Positions 10,212 through 20,639 of a DNA stretch of 64,000 nt are shown piece after piece (position 1 is the stretch's first letter; the number at the start of each line of letters is the position of its first letter). The position numbers and the translations under genes were made by a program. The stretch lies in contig JAFFJZ010000013.1 in the NCBI GenBank assembly GCA_018340375.1, forward strand, positions 2,334,501-2,398,500, written 5' to 3'. This DNA is from Gonatopus flavifemur. Taxonomy: Eukaryota > Arthropoda > Insecta > Hymenoptera > Dryinidae. The notes beneath the pieces are model-generated. The model had not been told where the DNA came from. It saw nothing but the letters and a program-made list of their open reading frames with translations, and did not search any database.

Positions 10212-11101
10212 TTGACTGAATTTCAAGCCAGTACTAGATCCCATCTGAGCAGTTTTCATTCATGCTAAATTTCAGATTAATGGGTCTACTTTTGGCTGCG
10301 TCTTGAATTCAGTCATCAAATCAATATGATAATGAGTCTTCCTTTTTACAGTGCTTCTTCTCAGAGTTCAAAAAGAACGCATTCGCTTGTACTCCACCTG
10401 CTGAGTGATGCGGGAAGGAGTACAAAGTTTGCAAACGCACTTCTCGAAAAAGTTCCTCTGAAGTGCTATTCATTTTTCATTTCAGAACATTTCGGATCGA
10501 TCGGTCTTTATTCGATAGAGACGGGGTTTTCAAATTTTGTCATCAGATTGCCGAAGACTTTGATGGTATTTGCGAGTACGCTCCTTTCAAAACGTTCCTC
10601 TGCAGTGATATTGTTTTTCCTCCACAGAAGGTTTCGAATCGATCGGTCTATATTCCACGGAGACGAATTCTTGGAATTTCTCATCAATTTGTCAAAGGAT
10701 TCGATGAAATTTGCGAGTAACCTCTTTTAAAAACATTTCTCTCAAGTGCTGGACATATTCCATTTCAGAACATTTCGGATCGATCGGTCTTTATTCCATA
10801 CAGACGAATTTTTGGAATTTTGTTACCAAATTGCCAAAGGCTCTGATGGAATTCGCAAGTACGCTTCTCCCAAAACGTTCCTCTGGAGTGATATTCATTT
10901 TTCTTTCCAGAAGATTTTGAATCGATCGATCTATATCTCACGGACACGAATATTTGGGAAATTTTCAATCGACTCGAGCCAGTACTTGGTCAAATCCGCG
11001 AGTGTATTTTGAAACATTGAGGATATTGATAACTTGACGATGTAATGACATAAAAAATATTAATTGGATGTGAAATTGAATTGTTCACCAGAGGGATGAC
11101 A
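10212..11101 (+). repeat. Right arm of the palindromic element
   Basis: Inverted counterpart of 2349-3238. Unit cores occur near 10496, 10638, 10779 and 10919, so the period is about 141 bp. Inner similarity ends at CTGAATTTCAAGCC and outer similarity ends after the sequence GTTCACCAGAG. Confidence 0.85.
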
Positions 11102-11111
11102 AAAAAAAATG

Positions 11112-11185
11112 CAATGTCTCCACTCAGAATCGAAGTCGACCGTTCCTTCGCGAGAGCCATGTCTTTTGCCGCTGGGCTATGAGTT
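11112..11185 (-). repeat. Possible tRNA-derived SINE fragment
   Basis: On the minus strand TAGCCCAGCGGCA resembles an A-box and the stretch around CTTCGATTC resembles a B-box about 40 bases later. A T-run ends it on that strand (an A-run at 11101-11109 on the plus strand). It abuts the outer edge of the palindromic element. It does not fold as a proper tRNA. Confidence 0.3.
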
Positions 11186-11189
11186 CTTA

Positions 11190-11800
11190 TAGTATTTGCA
11201 ACCACATATTACCTCCATGAAGTGATACAACGAAGGAAAGAGACTAAAAGTGTGTGAAATGATGAAATATCAATTCGAATGCTCAAATCTAATCATTCAG
11301 GTCATTGAAAATAATTTTCACTCAATTGATTGAATATTCAGTCTTATTCTTCTGATATTCCATCTGATAATCGATGTCGATTTGATTATCCTCATTGGAA
11401 TATCATAGTGATTTCTGAATAATTATTTGATCAGAAAAAATTATAGAATCCACCCTAGGACATTTATCATAGATCCCCAAACTATCCGAGAATTTTTCAA
11501 CCGTCGATTGATTGATAATTCTAATAAAATTCATTGAAAAATTATCAAGATTGAAAAAAATTATTGAAAATGCATAACTATGAGAAAATTTTCATAGAAT
11601 ACATATAGGTGTTTTTGAAAACTTCATAATCAGTCATAAGTAGAACCAATAATCTTCTAAAATTCATGAAAAATGAATAATAATTGAAAAATTATTCACT
11701 CAGATCAAATTTCATGCAATTGAATGATGAGATGCATCAAATCTATTTTTTATCGTGATAATTTAATGATCAGTATTGAAGTGGCTCTTGAATTGCAAAA
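11190..11800. other. No feature seen
   Basis: Strongly AT-rich sequence dominated by short runs such as gaaaaattat; no gene, RNA or defined repeat is visible. Confidence 0.5.
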
Positions 11801-11814
11801 AACACCAAAAAAAT

Positions 11815-12300
11815 TCCGAAGGGCCCCGGGCTAGAATCGCCCGGGGCGCCGGGTAAGTCGGTTCGATACTGATAACAATGAAATTGTCGCTTGGGAAAGA
11901 AAAAGCGGTGAAACTTTTCGGTGAGTCGACCGCGTGGGCTTTAAATTTTTTCCGATCTTGCACGGAGTCAGCCGATCGCGAAACATATTGAGAGGACAAA
12001 GACCGACGGATAGTTGGTCCTCTCTCGATTGTCCGAGCCGACTCGAAGTGACCCAACCGCTCTCGAATCACATGAACACGGGTTTCAATGTGTGCGTGCA
12101 CCCGGCTGGAGTGGTGGGGACGAGAAATGATCCGATGGAGATGGTAAAAAGTCGATCGACCAAATGCTGTCATCACTGTATAGGAATATCACACACACAA
12201 TGAAGGCGGCGACGAAAGAAGTTTGATTGTGTAGAGGCAAAATGTCTTGATGGAGGGAGCAAAATTCGGCAAAAAGTGGAATTCCTGGCATCACTGGCTC
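11815..12300. other. GC-rich block of unknown role
   Basis: Sharply more GC- and CpG-rich than its surroundings, starting with a short palindrome ggccccgggc...gcccggggc at 11822-11846. Overlapping frames are open on both strands, as expected of GC-rich DNA, and none shows a recognisable domain. It could be a regulatory or untranslated region of a host gene or part of an unrecognised element. Confidence 0.35.
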
Positions 12301-13568
12301 GATCAGGTTCCACTTTTTGACTCAGGATCATTTAAAACCCAACCCGGGATACTATCTAAGAATTTTTAATATCACTTTTTGACAGGATATTCAAATTAGG
12401 TGATTCCGAACGAAACCAGTCAGAAATTCTGTCAATGTATGACCGGACTTCCTTGGGCAAAAATCGCTCAAATCCTAACAACTATTTTCTCATCCGGATC
12501 TGCCTGCCCTGCTAGAACTCTAGTTGGAAACGTATTCGATTTCGATACGTTACAAGATACGCGGTAGCGTCTCGACGCCAAGTACATGAAAAAAAAATTT
12601 TTCATATAAATTGTATATTAAGTGCAAATGCAAATGTCGCTGCCGCTTCTCTTTTACAGTAAGTTTGGAGGTTCAGTTTTTATCCCTTGGATTGTTTCGA
12701 TGTGATCACGTATACCAAATATAAACCACCAATTCCATCCTGTAGATACGATTTTTTGCTTTCGATTGAGATATCTCCCAATCCAATCGGTGAAGTATCC
12801 ACTGAGATATCTTCATTCCGATTCTATTTTGTATCATAATATTTCAGATTCGATTCTATTTTGTATCATAATATCTCAGATTCGATTCTCATTTGCATTT
12901 TTCAGTGCCTCGAAATATTTTCTTCGTGACTTTGTTCCGAAACTCGACTCTCAGTTGTATCAATCGATAACACAATTTCGGAACATAACCTGAACGCGAT
13001 CAGCTGTGATCCAGAGACACGTGTTCCGTTGAAATGTCAATACAACCCAAACAAATTTGTGAGATAGTGAGAGATTATTTTTCTTCCGATTGAAGGTTAA
13101 GAATTATTATCACACGCCGATACAAAATTTCGAATTTAATAAATTCTTTCCATTAAAGTATGGAGTTTATTTATTTTCATAAAATTGAAACAGTTTCAAA
13201 ATTCATTGTGTGAAGTGGAAGAGTGCTTTTATGCGTGCACGTACGTGGAAAAGAAATTGCACGTGATTCCACATGAAGATTTTGAAGATAGCAAGGATAA
13301 AGGTGTAAAACTGGACAGGATCACATGATCAGATAAGTTTATGTACTATTTTCGTGTCTCTTACAAAATAAAACATGTTTTGGTATAAGAAATTCACTTC
13401 ATGGTTAATCTTTCATGTTTCAGATCAGAACCTCTGCAACTATGGTAATATTAGCGACAGTTCTGGCTTCTGCAATCTGCGATCATAATATTAGTGGATA
13501 ATACTTTATAATCACACCCAGAGCAGTAGCGGGTACAACCCCACAACCCACATGCGTGAAGTGGTCTT
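12300..13568. other. Non-coding stretch with one short tandem repeat
   Basis: No gene is visible. At about 12813-12890 a ~31-bp unit containing gattctattttgtatcat is repeated two to three times. The rest is unremarkable AT-rich DNA up to the BEL/Pao LTR. Confidence 0.5.
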
Positions 13569-14049
13569 TGAAGTGTTCTCCCGCGGTTTTTCCATGAGTC
13601 GATCCAACTGATCAATTTGTTCGTTTTTCTCACCCTCCGGTACAATCTGCGCGTCCGCTTATACGAAAACGTAGAATTTGTATATCTTCGCTACTCAATT
13701 GAGATTTCTTGTGCGGTCGTAACGGACGATCGTTCGACGATACTCGCGAGTGTATGCATGAGTGTGTGGAAGTGTGCTGCTTGTGGACAATAGAACTGGT
13801 TTTCATGTACTTTTAAGGCCTTTAAGGCACTTATGTAAACCATTTTTCTCTCTTGTTAGGCGTCTGCTGTACAGCCCGATTCGAGATTGTGTTATTCAGT
13901 TTTTTCCTCTCTTTTTTTTGTCTAATATTCAAGGTTGTTAAAGTTGTATGTTCTGCCTTTTTCTTTCGATTCTCGTAATCAGGAAACGCACGATTCATCG
14001 AATACGTTCTTTTCTCAATCTATTTCCTTTTGAAATCTATTCGTGTTTA
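13569..14049 (+). repeat. 5' LTR of BEL/Pao element
   Basis: Starts TGAAGTGTTCTCCC and aligns end to end with 20158-20639 at roughly 95 percent identity. It ends at CGTGTTTA, three bases before the primer binding site. The end is not the usual CA. Confidence 0.88.
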
Positions 14050-14052
14050 TTC

Positions 14053-14068
14053 TGGTCCTTCAAGCCGG
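14053..14068 (+). promoter_or_regulatory. Primer binding site, tRNA-Tyr type
   Basis: TGGTCCTTCAAGCCGG lies three bases after the LTR. It is complementary, with one mismatch, to the 3' end of insect tRNA-Tyr (…CCGGCTCGAAGGACCA, from memory). The mismatch is at a CpG. Confidence 0.7.
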
Positions 14069-14593
14069 ATCAGGCTGTAAGAAGAGAAAAAGAGGTTCGT
14101 TTTCCCATCGATTCGCATCGCTTGTGGATCTTTTGGTTCGTTTCCCGCCATATTTGACATTGTCCGACTCTCTGTCTTTGTTCATGAGTCGATTCCCGCG
14201 CATTCGTTCATCGGCTCTCCGTGTTACCAAGTGCTGAGTTCACAGGAATACGTGGTGCACATGTGTTAGTGAATCTATTGCCGCCAAACCAACTCGACGT
14301 CATCGGCCGTCTTCGTCATCATCGAGAGCTCCTCCTACGCCTGCAGAGGGGAGAGATTTCAAGTGAGGAGGAAATAATTGCGCAAATCGATCGACGCGTA
14401 CGGTTTACGGTACATCGACGTCGTCTATTACATTGGATTGACAGATGAGTACACTTTTATATGAAAAGCACATTCAACAGTTTTGATAATTTGGAATCAG
14501 CTGTTATTCGATTTTGATTTCGGGAAAAAACCTGCTTCTATTATACCCTTTGGATAAATTTTCCTCGCTGTGTCATCCCTTTGTCAATCAAAA

Positions 14594-15790
14594 ATGGATG
14601 TATCAGAAATGCTCGCATCATTGCACACCACATTGGGTTTGATTCAACGCCATGTGAATAATTTTAAAAAGTCTGGTGTTGCAAGTTTCACGATTGCGAA
14701 TATTAATAAACTTTTAGCGCACGTTGAAAGTTATTGGGATGAGGCGCGTGTCCTTCATGCGAAGATCACCATCGACACTACAGAGGAGAAAAAGAAAGAG
14801 CTCCAGTATTTCACCCACAATCAATTTCATATGGTTGAAGACGCATACGAGGAGTCCGTAAGGGACTACATGCGGATGCTTTCCGACCTTGAGGGTCCGG
14901 CGGCTGCAATCAATGTGTCAACTGCATCTTCGCATGAGCACCATGCTTCAAGGCCATTTCATTTACCTCGGCTCGATCTTCCTAAGTTTGCTGGGTCTCA
15001 TATGAAATGGAACTCTTTCAAAGACCAATTCAATTCAATATTTGGTTCGTTCCCGGACACGTCTGCAGTCCAAAAATTATAGTTTCTGAAATCTCGCTTG
15101 TCTGGGGAAGCGCTGTCGCTCATCGAAAATTTACCGATGACAGATTCGAATTTCACAACCGCTTGGGACGCATTGGTGGAGCGGTACGAGAATAAGAGGC
15201 ACATCGTGGACGCATACTCGGACAGTTTCGTCTCCCTCGCTCCTGTTAGATCGCGCACTGCCAAGGATCTTCGTGCTCTGCTCGATTCTACAAATGATGC
15301 GGTAACTGCTTTGCGCAATTTGAACATCTGCAACGATAGTTGGGATTCAATGATTAATTTCATTACTTCAAGTAAGTTGGATGGGCAAACGAGGCAAGAA
15401 TGGGAATTCGAACTCAAAGATTCTACTGAGATTCCGAGTTTCGCAAAACTCGAGTCTTCTTTGTCTGCTACCGTTTGAGCGCTCGAGTCATCTGGTGCTC
15501 AGAGATCTTTGAATCAGGCACTCCCTGCCAAACAGAATGAACTCACGTCAAAGCCCGTTCGAGTCCTTCAAACTAATGTCTCTTCGGACAGATGTATTCT
15601 TTGCCATGGTAACCATAGAATTCATCAATGAGCAAAATTCAAAGATAATTCGATTCAAAGTGGATATAGTATAATCAAATAAAATCGATGTTGTTTTAAT
15701 TGTTCAAGTTCAGGTCACACCATTCGAAATTGTAATAGGCCGAATGTGTGTGTGACATGAAAACGCAAGCATCATTCGTTACTGCATAGA
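14594..15790 (+). pseudogene. gag: BEL/Pao gag (DUF1759-like) with zinc knuckles
   Basis: The capsid region starts at the methionine of MDVSEMLASLH (14594). The frame carries the typical BEL/Pao gag block, including RLDLPKFAGSHMKWNSFKD and the helical region around LSGEALSLIENLP. It is interrupted by TAG at 15080-15082, where the family has glutamine, so CAG to TAG is likely. Further in-frame stops occur at 15476 and near 15634, 15688 and 15758. The cysteine-rich tail is still readable as CILCHGNH and CCFNCSSSGHTIRNC. All segments share one reading frame with pol, so only point nonsense changes separate them. Confidence 0.85.
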
Positions 15791-15799
15791 TCTTCTCAG

Positions 15800-17191
15800 A
15801 TGGAGAACGCAGCAGCTCCGTCTAATGCACAGTTGGCCACGGTGGGTCAGGCTGGGTCATCTTGGAATACAGCTACTGTAAATGAAACTAGTAGCAACTC
15901 CGCATCAGGTTCTTTACTTGCTGCATGTGATTCGCGCACGGCTGTTCTGCTACCGACAGCTATTGTCGTCATCAAAGCCGATAACGGTAGATACTGCCGT
16001 GTTCGGGCTTTACTAGATCAAGGGAGTCAAGCAACGTTCTTGGCTAGCAATATTGTTGATAATCTGCAATCACGCAGAGAGAAAGTTGATGCCACCGTGA
16101 GCGTGATGGGAGACGAGCGCATCAATAGAATCACTTCCGCTACGCATTTAACGGTTATGCCTGGGTCTGGGAGGGGCGCTGAGATCAAACTTCGAGCGTA
16201 TGTACTTCCGCGGCTCACATCTTACATTTGCGGGATGACTGGGTTCAATTCTGCGTGGGCTCATTTGCGCCCTTTACAGTTTGCTGATCCTGTGCCTCAA
16301 AAGAGTGATCCCATAGAACTAATTATTGGATCCGATTTTCTGGGTCAAGTTCTTTTGAGTGATATCAAAAGTGGTTCACAGGGTGCACCGGTCGCTCAGA
16401 ACACCGTCTTCGGGTGGGTTGATTTCGGGAGTTGCCCAATCTCAGCCTGTAATCTGTCATGCACAATTTCGGTGAATCACGCGTGCAATTGCGACGAGCT
16501 TTCTCAGTCTATTACTCGCTTGTTGGAACTGGAAGACATCCCAAAGTTGTTGCCTTGGTCAAAGGAAGAATTTCAGTGCGAAGAGCATTTTCTTCGTACA
16601 CATCGTCGGTTGGAGTCAGGAAGATATGTGGTAAGGTTACCTTTGAAATCAGATTCGTTGCACGATTTGCCCGGTTCAGCGGGAATTGCAATGAATTTTT
16701 TCCGCAAAATAGAGGCTCGTGTGAAAGCAAATGATACTCGCTACGAGGAGTATAATAAATTCATGCGAGAATATTTCAATGTGGGTCACATGTGCCTAGT
16801 TCCGAATGCTGCTATCCATGACAATGCTGTGTACTTTTCTCACCATCCAGTTTGGAGATGTATAGATTCTGTTTCAAAGATGAGGGTTGTTTTCAGTGCT
16901 TCTATGAAGGCTTCCAACGGTAAATCTTTGAATGATTTTTTGATGGTAGGTCAAAAACTGCAGTCAGATTTGTCTGCTCTGATTTGCAGGTGGCGCAATC
17001 ACCGTTTCGTCCACGGTACAGACATCGAAAAGATGTTCCGCCAGATTTTGGTTGATGAGCGTGACTTGGACATGCAAAGGATTTGTTGGCGCTCAAATGC
17101 CGCGCTCGGGATAGACTCTTATCAGTTGTTGACAGTGACATACGGTACTGCTAGCGCCCCATTTTTGGCTAATCGTGCTATCCGTGAGTGA
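15800..17191 (+). pseudogene. pol: BEL/Pao pol part 1: aspartic protease and N-terminal reverse transcriptase
   Basis: A 463-residue open stretch. The protease active site is in RALLDQGSQATFL (D-Q-G instead of the usual D-S-G). The RT follows, with MRVVFSASMKASNGKSLND, then DIEKMFRQILVDERDLD carrying the first catalytic aspartate and TYGTASAPFLANRAI. It ends at TGA 17189-17191, in the same frame as the next segment, so one nonsense codon (CGA to TGA is possible) splits the RT just before its YVDD box. The start at 15800 is simply the first methionine after the last gag stop; in the intact element gag and pol were one frame. Confidence 0.88.
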
Positions 17192-19291
17192 GCTTTGGAC
17201 GAGGCAGAGAAATTTCCGCAGGCTTCTTCGATTTTGCTGCATGATATCTACGTGGACGATATCATGTTTGGAGCGGATAATGTTGCTGAAGCCAAAGGGT
17301 TGCGCCGTCAGCTCGTGGGTTTGCTCATGGCGGGCGGTTTTCAGCTCAAAAAATGGGCCGCAAATTCTGTGGAATTACTGGAAGACATCGATGATGCAGA
17401 TTCCAGAATGAGTACGGAGAAATCGCTCCAGAATGACGATTGTTTGAAGGTTTTGGGGGTCGCATGGAGCCCTCTTCCAGACGTCTTCCGTATTCAGATT
17501 TCTCTTTCAGAAATTGATGCCTTTACTAAGAGATCGTTCCTCTCCTCTGTCCCGCAAAATTCCGACCCCTTGGGATGGGTTTCTCCGGTGACGGTGTCCG
17601 CGAAGATACTCCTGCAAACGTTTTGGTCCCAGAATTTAGGTTGGGATGCTGCTCTTCCAGCCGATTTAGAACGCAGATGTTCATTGTATTACCATGAACT
17701 TTCTCTTTTACGGCAGGTCTCAGTCCCTCGTTGGACTGGTATCTCTAGCTCTTCGCAGAAGATTCATATCCATGGGTTCTCAGATGCGTTGAATGCCGCA
17801 TATGCAGCGGTGATTTACCTCGTAGTTGAGGATTCTCCTGGGAGAGTGCGAGTAACCCTCATTATTTCAAAAACAAGGGTTCCTCCTCTCAAGACGGTTA
17901 CAATACCGAGCTTAGAGTTATACGCGGCTCATCTGCTCGCAAATCTCATTCATTTCGTGAAGTCCACATACAAATTTCAAAATGTAAACATTTGGTGTTG
18001 GTCTAACTCAGCTGTCACACTGCCATGGATCAGGCAACCTCCCGCTAAACGGGACGTTTGTGTTGCGAACAGAGTATCGAAGATTCAATCTTCGACCGAG
18101 ATTCCTTCATGGAGGCATGTCACTGGGATTGAGAACCCAGCTGACGCAGCTTCCCGCCGCGTAACTGCCAGTAGCCTGGTCACCGATGCTAGGTGGTGGC
18201 AAGGGCCCGAATGGTTGAAGTTACCTCTCGAATTTTGGCTTTTAGAGCCTATTGGTTCAGGTCCTAGTGAATCAAAAGAGCAGGAGGATGCTCAGGTTCC
18301 TTTAGCCGTAACTAGAGAAGACTTGTGGTCACCCTTTAGACCAGTTTCGTCTTGGACTAGATTATTGCGTGTATTTTGTTATTGCAAGAGATTTATTGAT
18401 CTCACTCAGAAAAAGGAAGTTGTTCATCACGATACCACCATCACTGCTGTTGAGCCCTTCGAAGCTGAAGATTGGCGGGTTAAGCGTTTGCAAAGTATTT
18501 ACTTCGCGCAAGAGTTAAAAGCTCTCAATCAAAAGGAGTCAGTTCTCAGAAAGAGCTGCTTGTTGAAATTGGATCCATTCCTAAGCGAGCAGGGTGTGAT
18601 ACGGGTTGGGGGGCGGCTGGAGTGGTCCGCTCTATCCCATGCTGAGGAGCATCCCATCCCTCTTCCAAGATGCGAGATCACGAACCTTATAATACTTGAT
18701 CTGCATTTCCGAAACCTGCATGGAGGGGTGCAGTTGATGCTGCAAGTCTTGCTGCGACCCAAGTATTGGGTCAGAGGAGCTGGAGCTCCGATCAAACGAT
18801 GCATTCACGACTGTGTCAGGTGTACCCGTATGGGGGCAGTTGCGCTAACTCAGCTCATGGGTTCCTTACCTGCTTATAGGGTGAATTATTCTCGCCCATT
18901 TGCTCACAGCGGAGTTGATTTTGCTGGGCCCTATCTCATTCGTCCTTGGAAAGGCCGGGGGCAACAGACTCATAAGACTTATGTGTCGTTGTTCATATAT
19001 ATGGTCACAAAAGCAGTACACTTAGAATTAGTTGATGGTTATTCTGCTAACGACTTCTTCGCTGCGTTCGATCGCTTTGTGGCAAGAAGGGGCCTTCCAG
19101 CAGTCGTTTATTCGGATAATGGAACGAATTTCGTTGGCGCCGAAAAGGAATCACTCAACGCATTCAAAGATGCAATCCACGATCCAGTGGTTAAGGCCCA
19201 CGCATCTAATAACGCAGTGCGTTGGGAGTTTATCCCACCTGGGGCGCCTGACTTCGGGGGTCTTTGGGAATCAGGGGGGTCAAGAGCGTAA
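17192..19291 (+). pseudogene. pol: BEL/Pao pol part 2: RT catalytic box, RNase H and integrase
   Basis: About 700 residues in the same frame as part 1. It begins with the RT catalytic box HDIYVDDIMFGA. RNase H landmarks follow: HGFSDALNAAYAAV, VTIPSLELYAAHLL, CWSNSAVTLPWI and ENPADAASR. The usual WSDS aspartate is asparagine, a likely G-to-A change that removes a catalytic residue. The integrase has its zinc-binding H-H-C-C region and core motifs GVDFAGPYL (D), YSDNGTNFVGA (D) and FGGLWES (E). The frame is lost just after GGLWES at a G-run near 19272-19280, where a one-base slip moves coding into another frame. Confidence 0.9.
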
Positions 19292-19833
19292 AATTTCATG
19301 TACGACGGGTATTGGGATCAATGCTTCCTACAAAAGAGGAATTTTCTACGGTCCTTTGCAGGATCGAGGCCTGCCTGAATAGTCGACCAATAGGTCCGCT
19401 TCACGACGACATTGAGTCATTGGATGCTCTTACTCCTGGGCATTTCCTGATTGAGTCAGCGCTGGTGGCGGTGCCTACACCCTCGGTATTAGATATCGGA
19501 GAAAGTTGACTTCCTCGCGGGCAAATGGCTCAAAGAATTGTCGAGCACTTTTGGGAACGATGGTCTACTGATTATCTCCATTCGCTCCAGCAACGTTTTC
19601 GTTGGCATCTAAGGCAGCATAACGTCTCGCAGGGAGATGGAGTTTTACTGAATAACCCAAACCTGCCGCCGTCCAAATGGGAGATGGGTCGGGTTTTGGA
19701 ATGCCATCCCGGCTCCGATGGTTTGATTCGCGTGATGACCCTAAAAACTGTCTCGGGGGTTTATAAAAGACCCATCTCGGAATTGTGTATTTTACCGACT
19801 CATTTGAGTCATGAGTCTGATGCTTGCGATTGA
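19264..19833 (+). pseudogene. pol: BEL/Pao pol part 3: C-terminal integrase and DUF5641-like domain
   Basis: Coding continues here after the frameshift, with VKSVKFHVRRVLGSMLP, CRIEACLNSRPIGPL and LTPGHFLIESAL. These are the end of the integrase and the conserved region following it in BEL/Pao elements. A TGA at 19507-19509 interrupts the frame. It then resumes with WERWSTDYLHSLQQR and a DUF5641-like segment ending at the stop TGA 19831-19833. A 3' untranslated region of about 320 bp leads to the 3' LTR; no clear polypurine tract is seen directly before it. Confidence 0.85.
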
Positions 19834-20157
19834 ATGCTCAATCTCAATATAATTACCTAGTTCCTTAAGTTTATAAGTGCTATATCTTGCGTTTCGTTCA
19901 TCCTGCACGAAGGATTGAACGAGGCGGGCGGAATGTTGCGGATGATTCCGCTATATTTGAAATTCGCAAGAGAGAAGGCGCCGAGAGAGAGGTTTGAACG
20001 CTTTGCTCGCTCGCACATCCGAGTTCAATGTTCTCTCTGGTCACCTGATCTCAAGAGATACGTTTGGAGGTGTGAAATTAGGAGTATGTGTGATGTAAGT
20101 CAGTCGCTTCGGTACGCTCGTTACGACACCAAGAAGTCCTACGCTTTTATGATTCTT

Positions 20158-20639
20158 TGAAGTGTTTTTCCCGCGGTTTTTCCATAAGTCGACCCAACTG
20201 ATCAATTCGTTCGTTTTTCTCACCCTCTGGTGCAATCTGCGCGTCCGCTTATACGAAAACGTAGAATTTGTATATCTTCGCTACTTAATTGAGATTTCTT
20301 GTGCGGTTGTAACGTACGATCGTTCGACGATACTCGCGAGTGTATGTATGAGTGTGTGGAAGTGTGCTACTTGTAGACAATAGAACCGGTTTTTATGTAC
20401 TTTTAAGGCCTTCAAGGCACTTATGTGAACCATTTTTCTCTCTTGTTAGGTGTCTGCTGTACAGCCTGATTCGAGATTGTGTTATTCAGTTTTTTCCTCT
20501 CTTTTTTTTGTCTAATATTAAAGGTTATTAAAGTTATATGTTCTGCCTTTTTCTTTCGATTCTTGTAATCAGGAAACGCACGATTCATCGAATACGTTCT
20601 TTTCTCAATCTATTTTCTTTTGAAATCTATTCGTGTTTA
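20158..20639 (+). repeat. 3' LTR of BEL/Pao element
   Basis: Aligns with 13569-14049 over its whole length. Roughly a third of the differences are CG versus TG or CA, as expected from deamination of methylated CpG. Confidence 0.88.

Larger units (their letters stand above)
2349..11101. mobile_element. Large palindromic (foldback-type) element enlarged by a LINE insertion
   Basis: Two arms of about 890 bp (2349-3238 and 10212-11101) are inverted copies of each other, near-identical over most of their length. They are separated by 6.97 kb, most of which is an I-like LINE. Without the LINE the loop would be about 0.9 kb and the element about 2.7 kb. Long inverted arms built from internal tandem units are the hallmark of foldback-type transposons. 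No transposase of its own is visible in the loop and no target duplication is clear at the outer edges, so the class is inferred from architecture only. Confidence 0.65.
13569..20639 (+). mobile_element. BEL/Pao LTR retrotransposon, nearly full length, inactivated
   Basis: A 7.07-kb element with two LTRs, a tRNA-type primer binding site and one long gag-pol frame in BEL/Pao order: DUF1759-like gag, zinc knuckles, aspartic protease, RT, RNase H, zinc-binding and core integrase, and a DUF5641-like C terminus. By my count the LTRs differ at about 23 of 480 positions, mostly transitions. Internal decay is several nonsense codons plus one frameshift. No 5-bp target duplication is apparent (GTCTT before, ATTCG after). 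Confidence 0.92.

Noticed and set aside
11763..12203. Overlapping open frames on both strands
   Set aside because: GC-rich composition keeps several frames open at once; no domain, start context or splice signal favours any of them.
13451..13645. Minus-strand frame resembling one at 20041-20235
   Set aside because: The similarity is only the shared LTR start read antisense.
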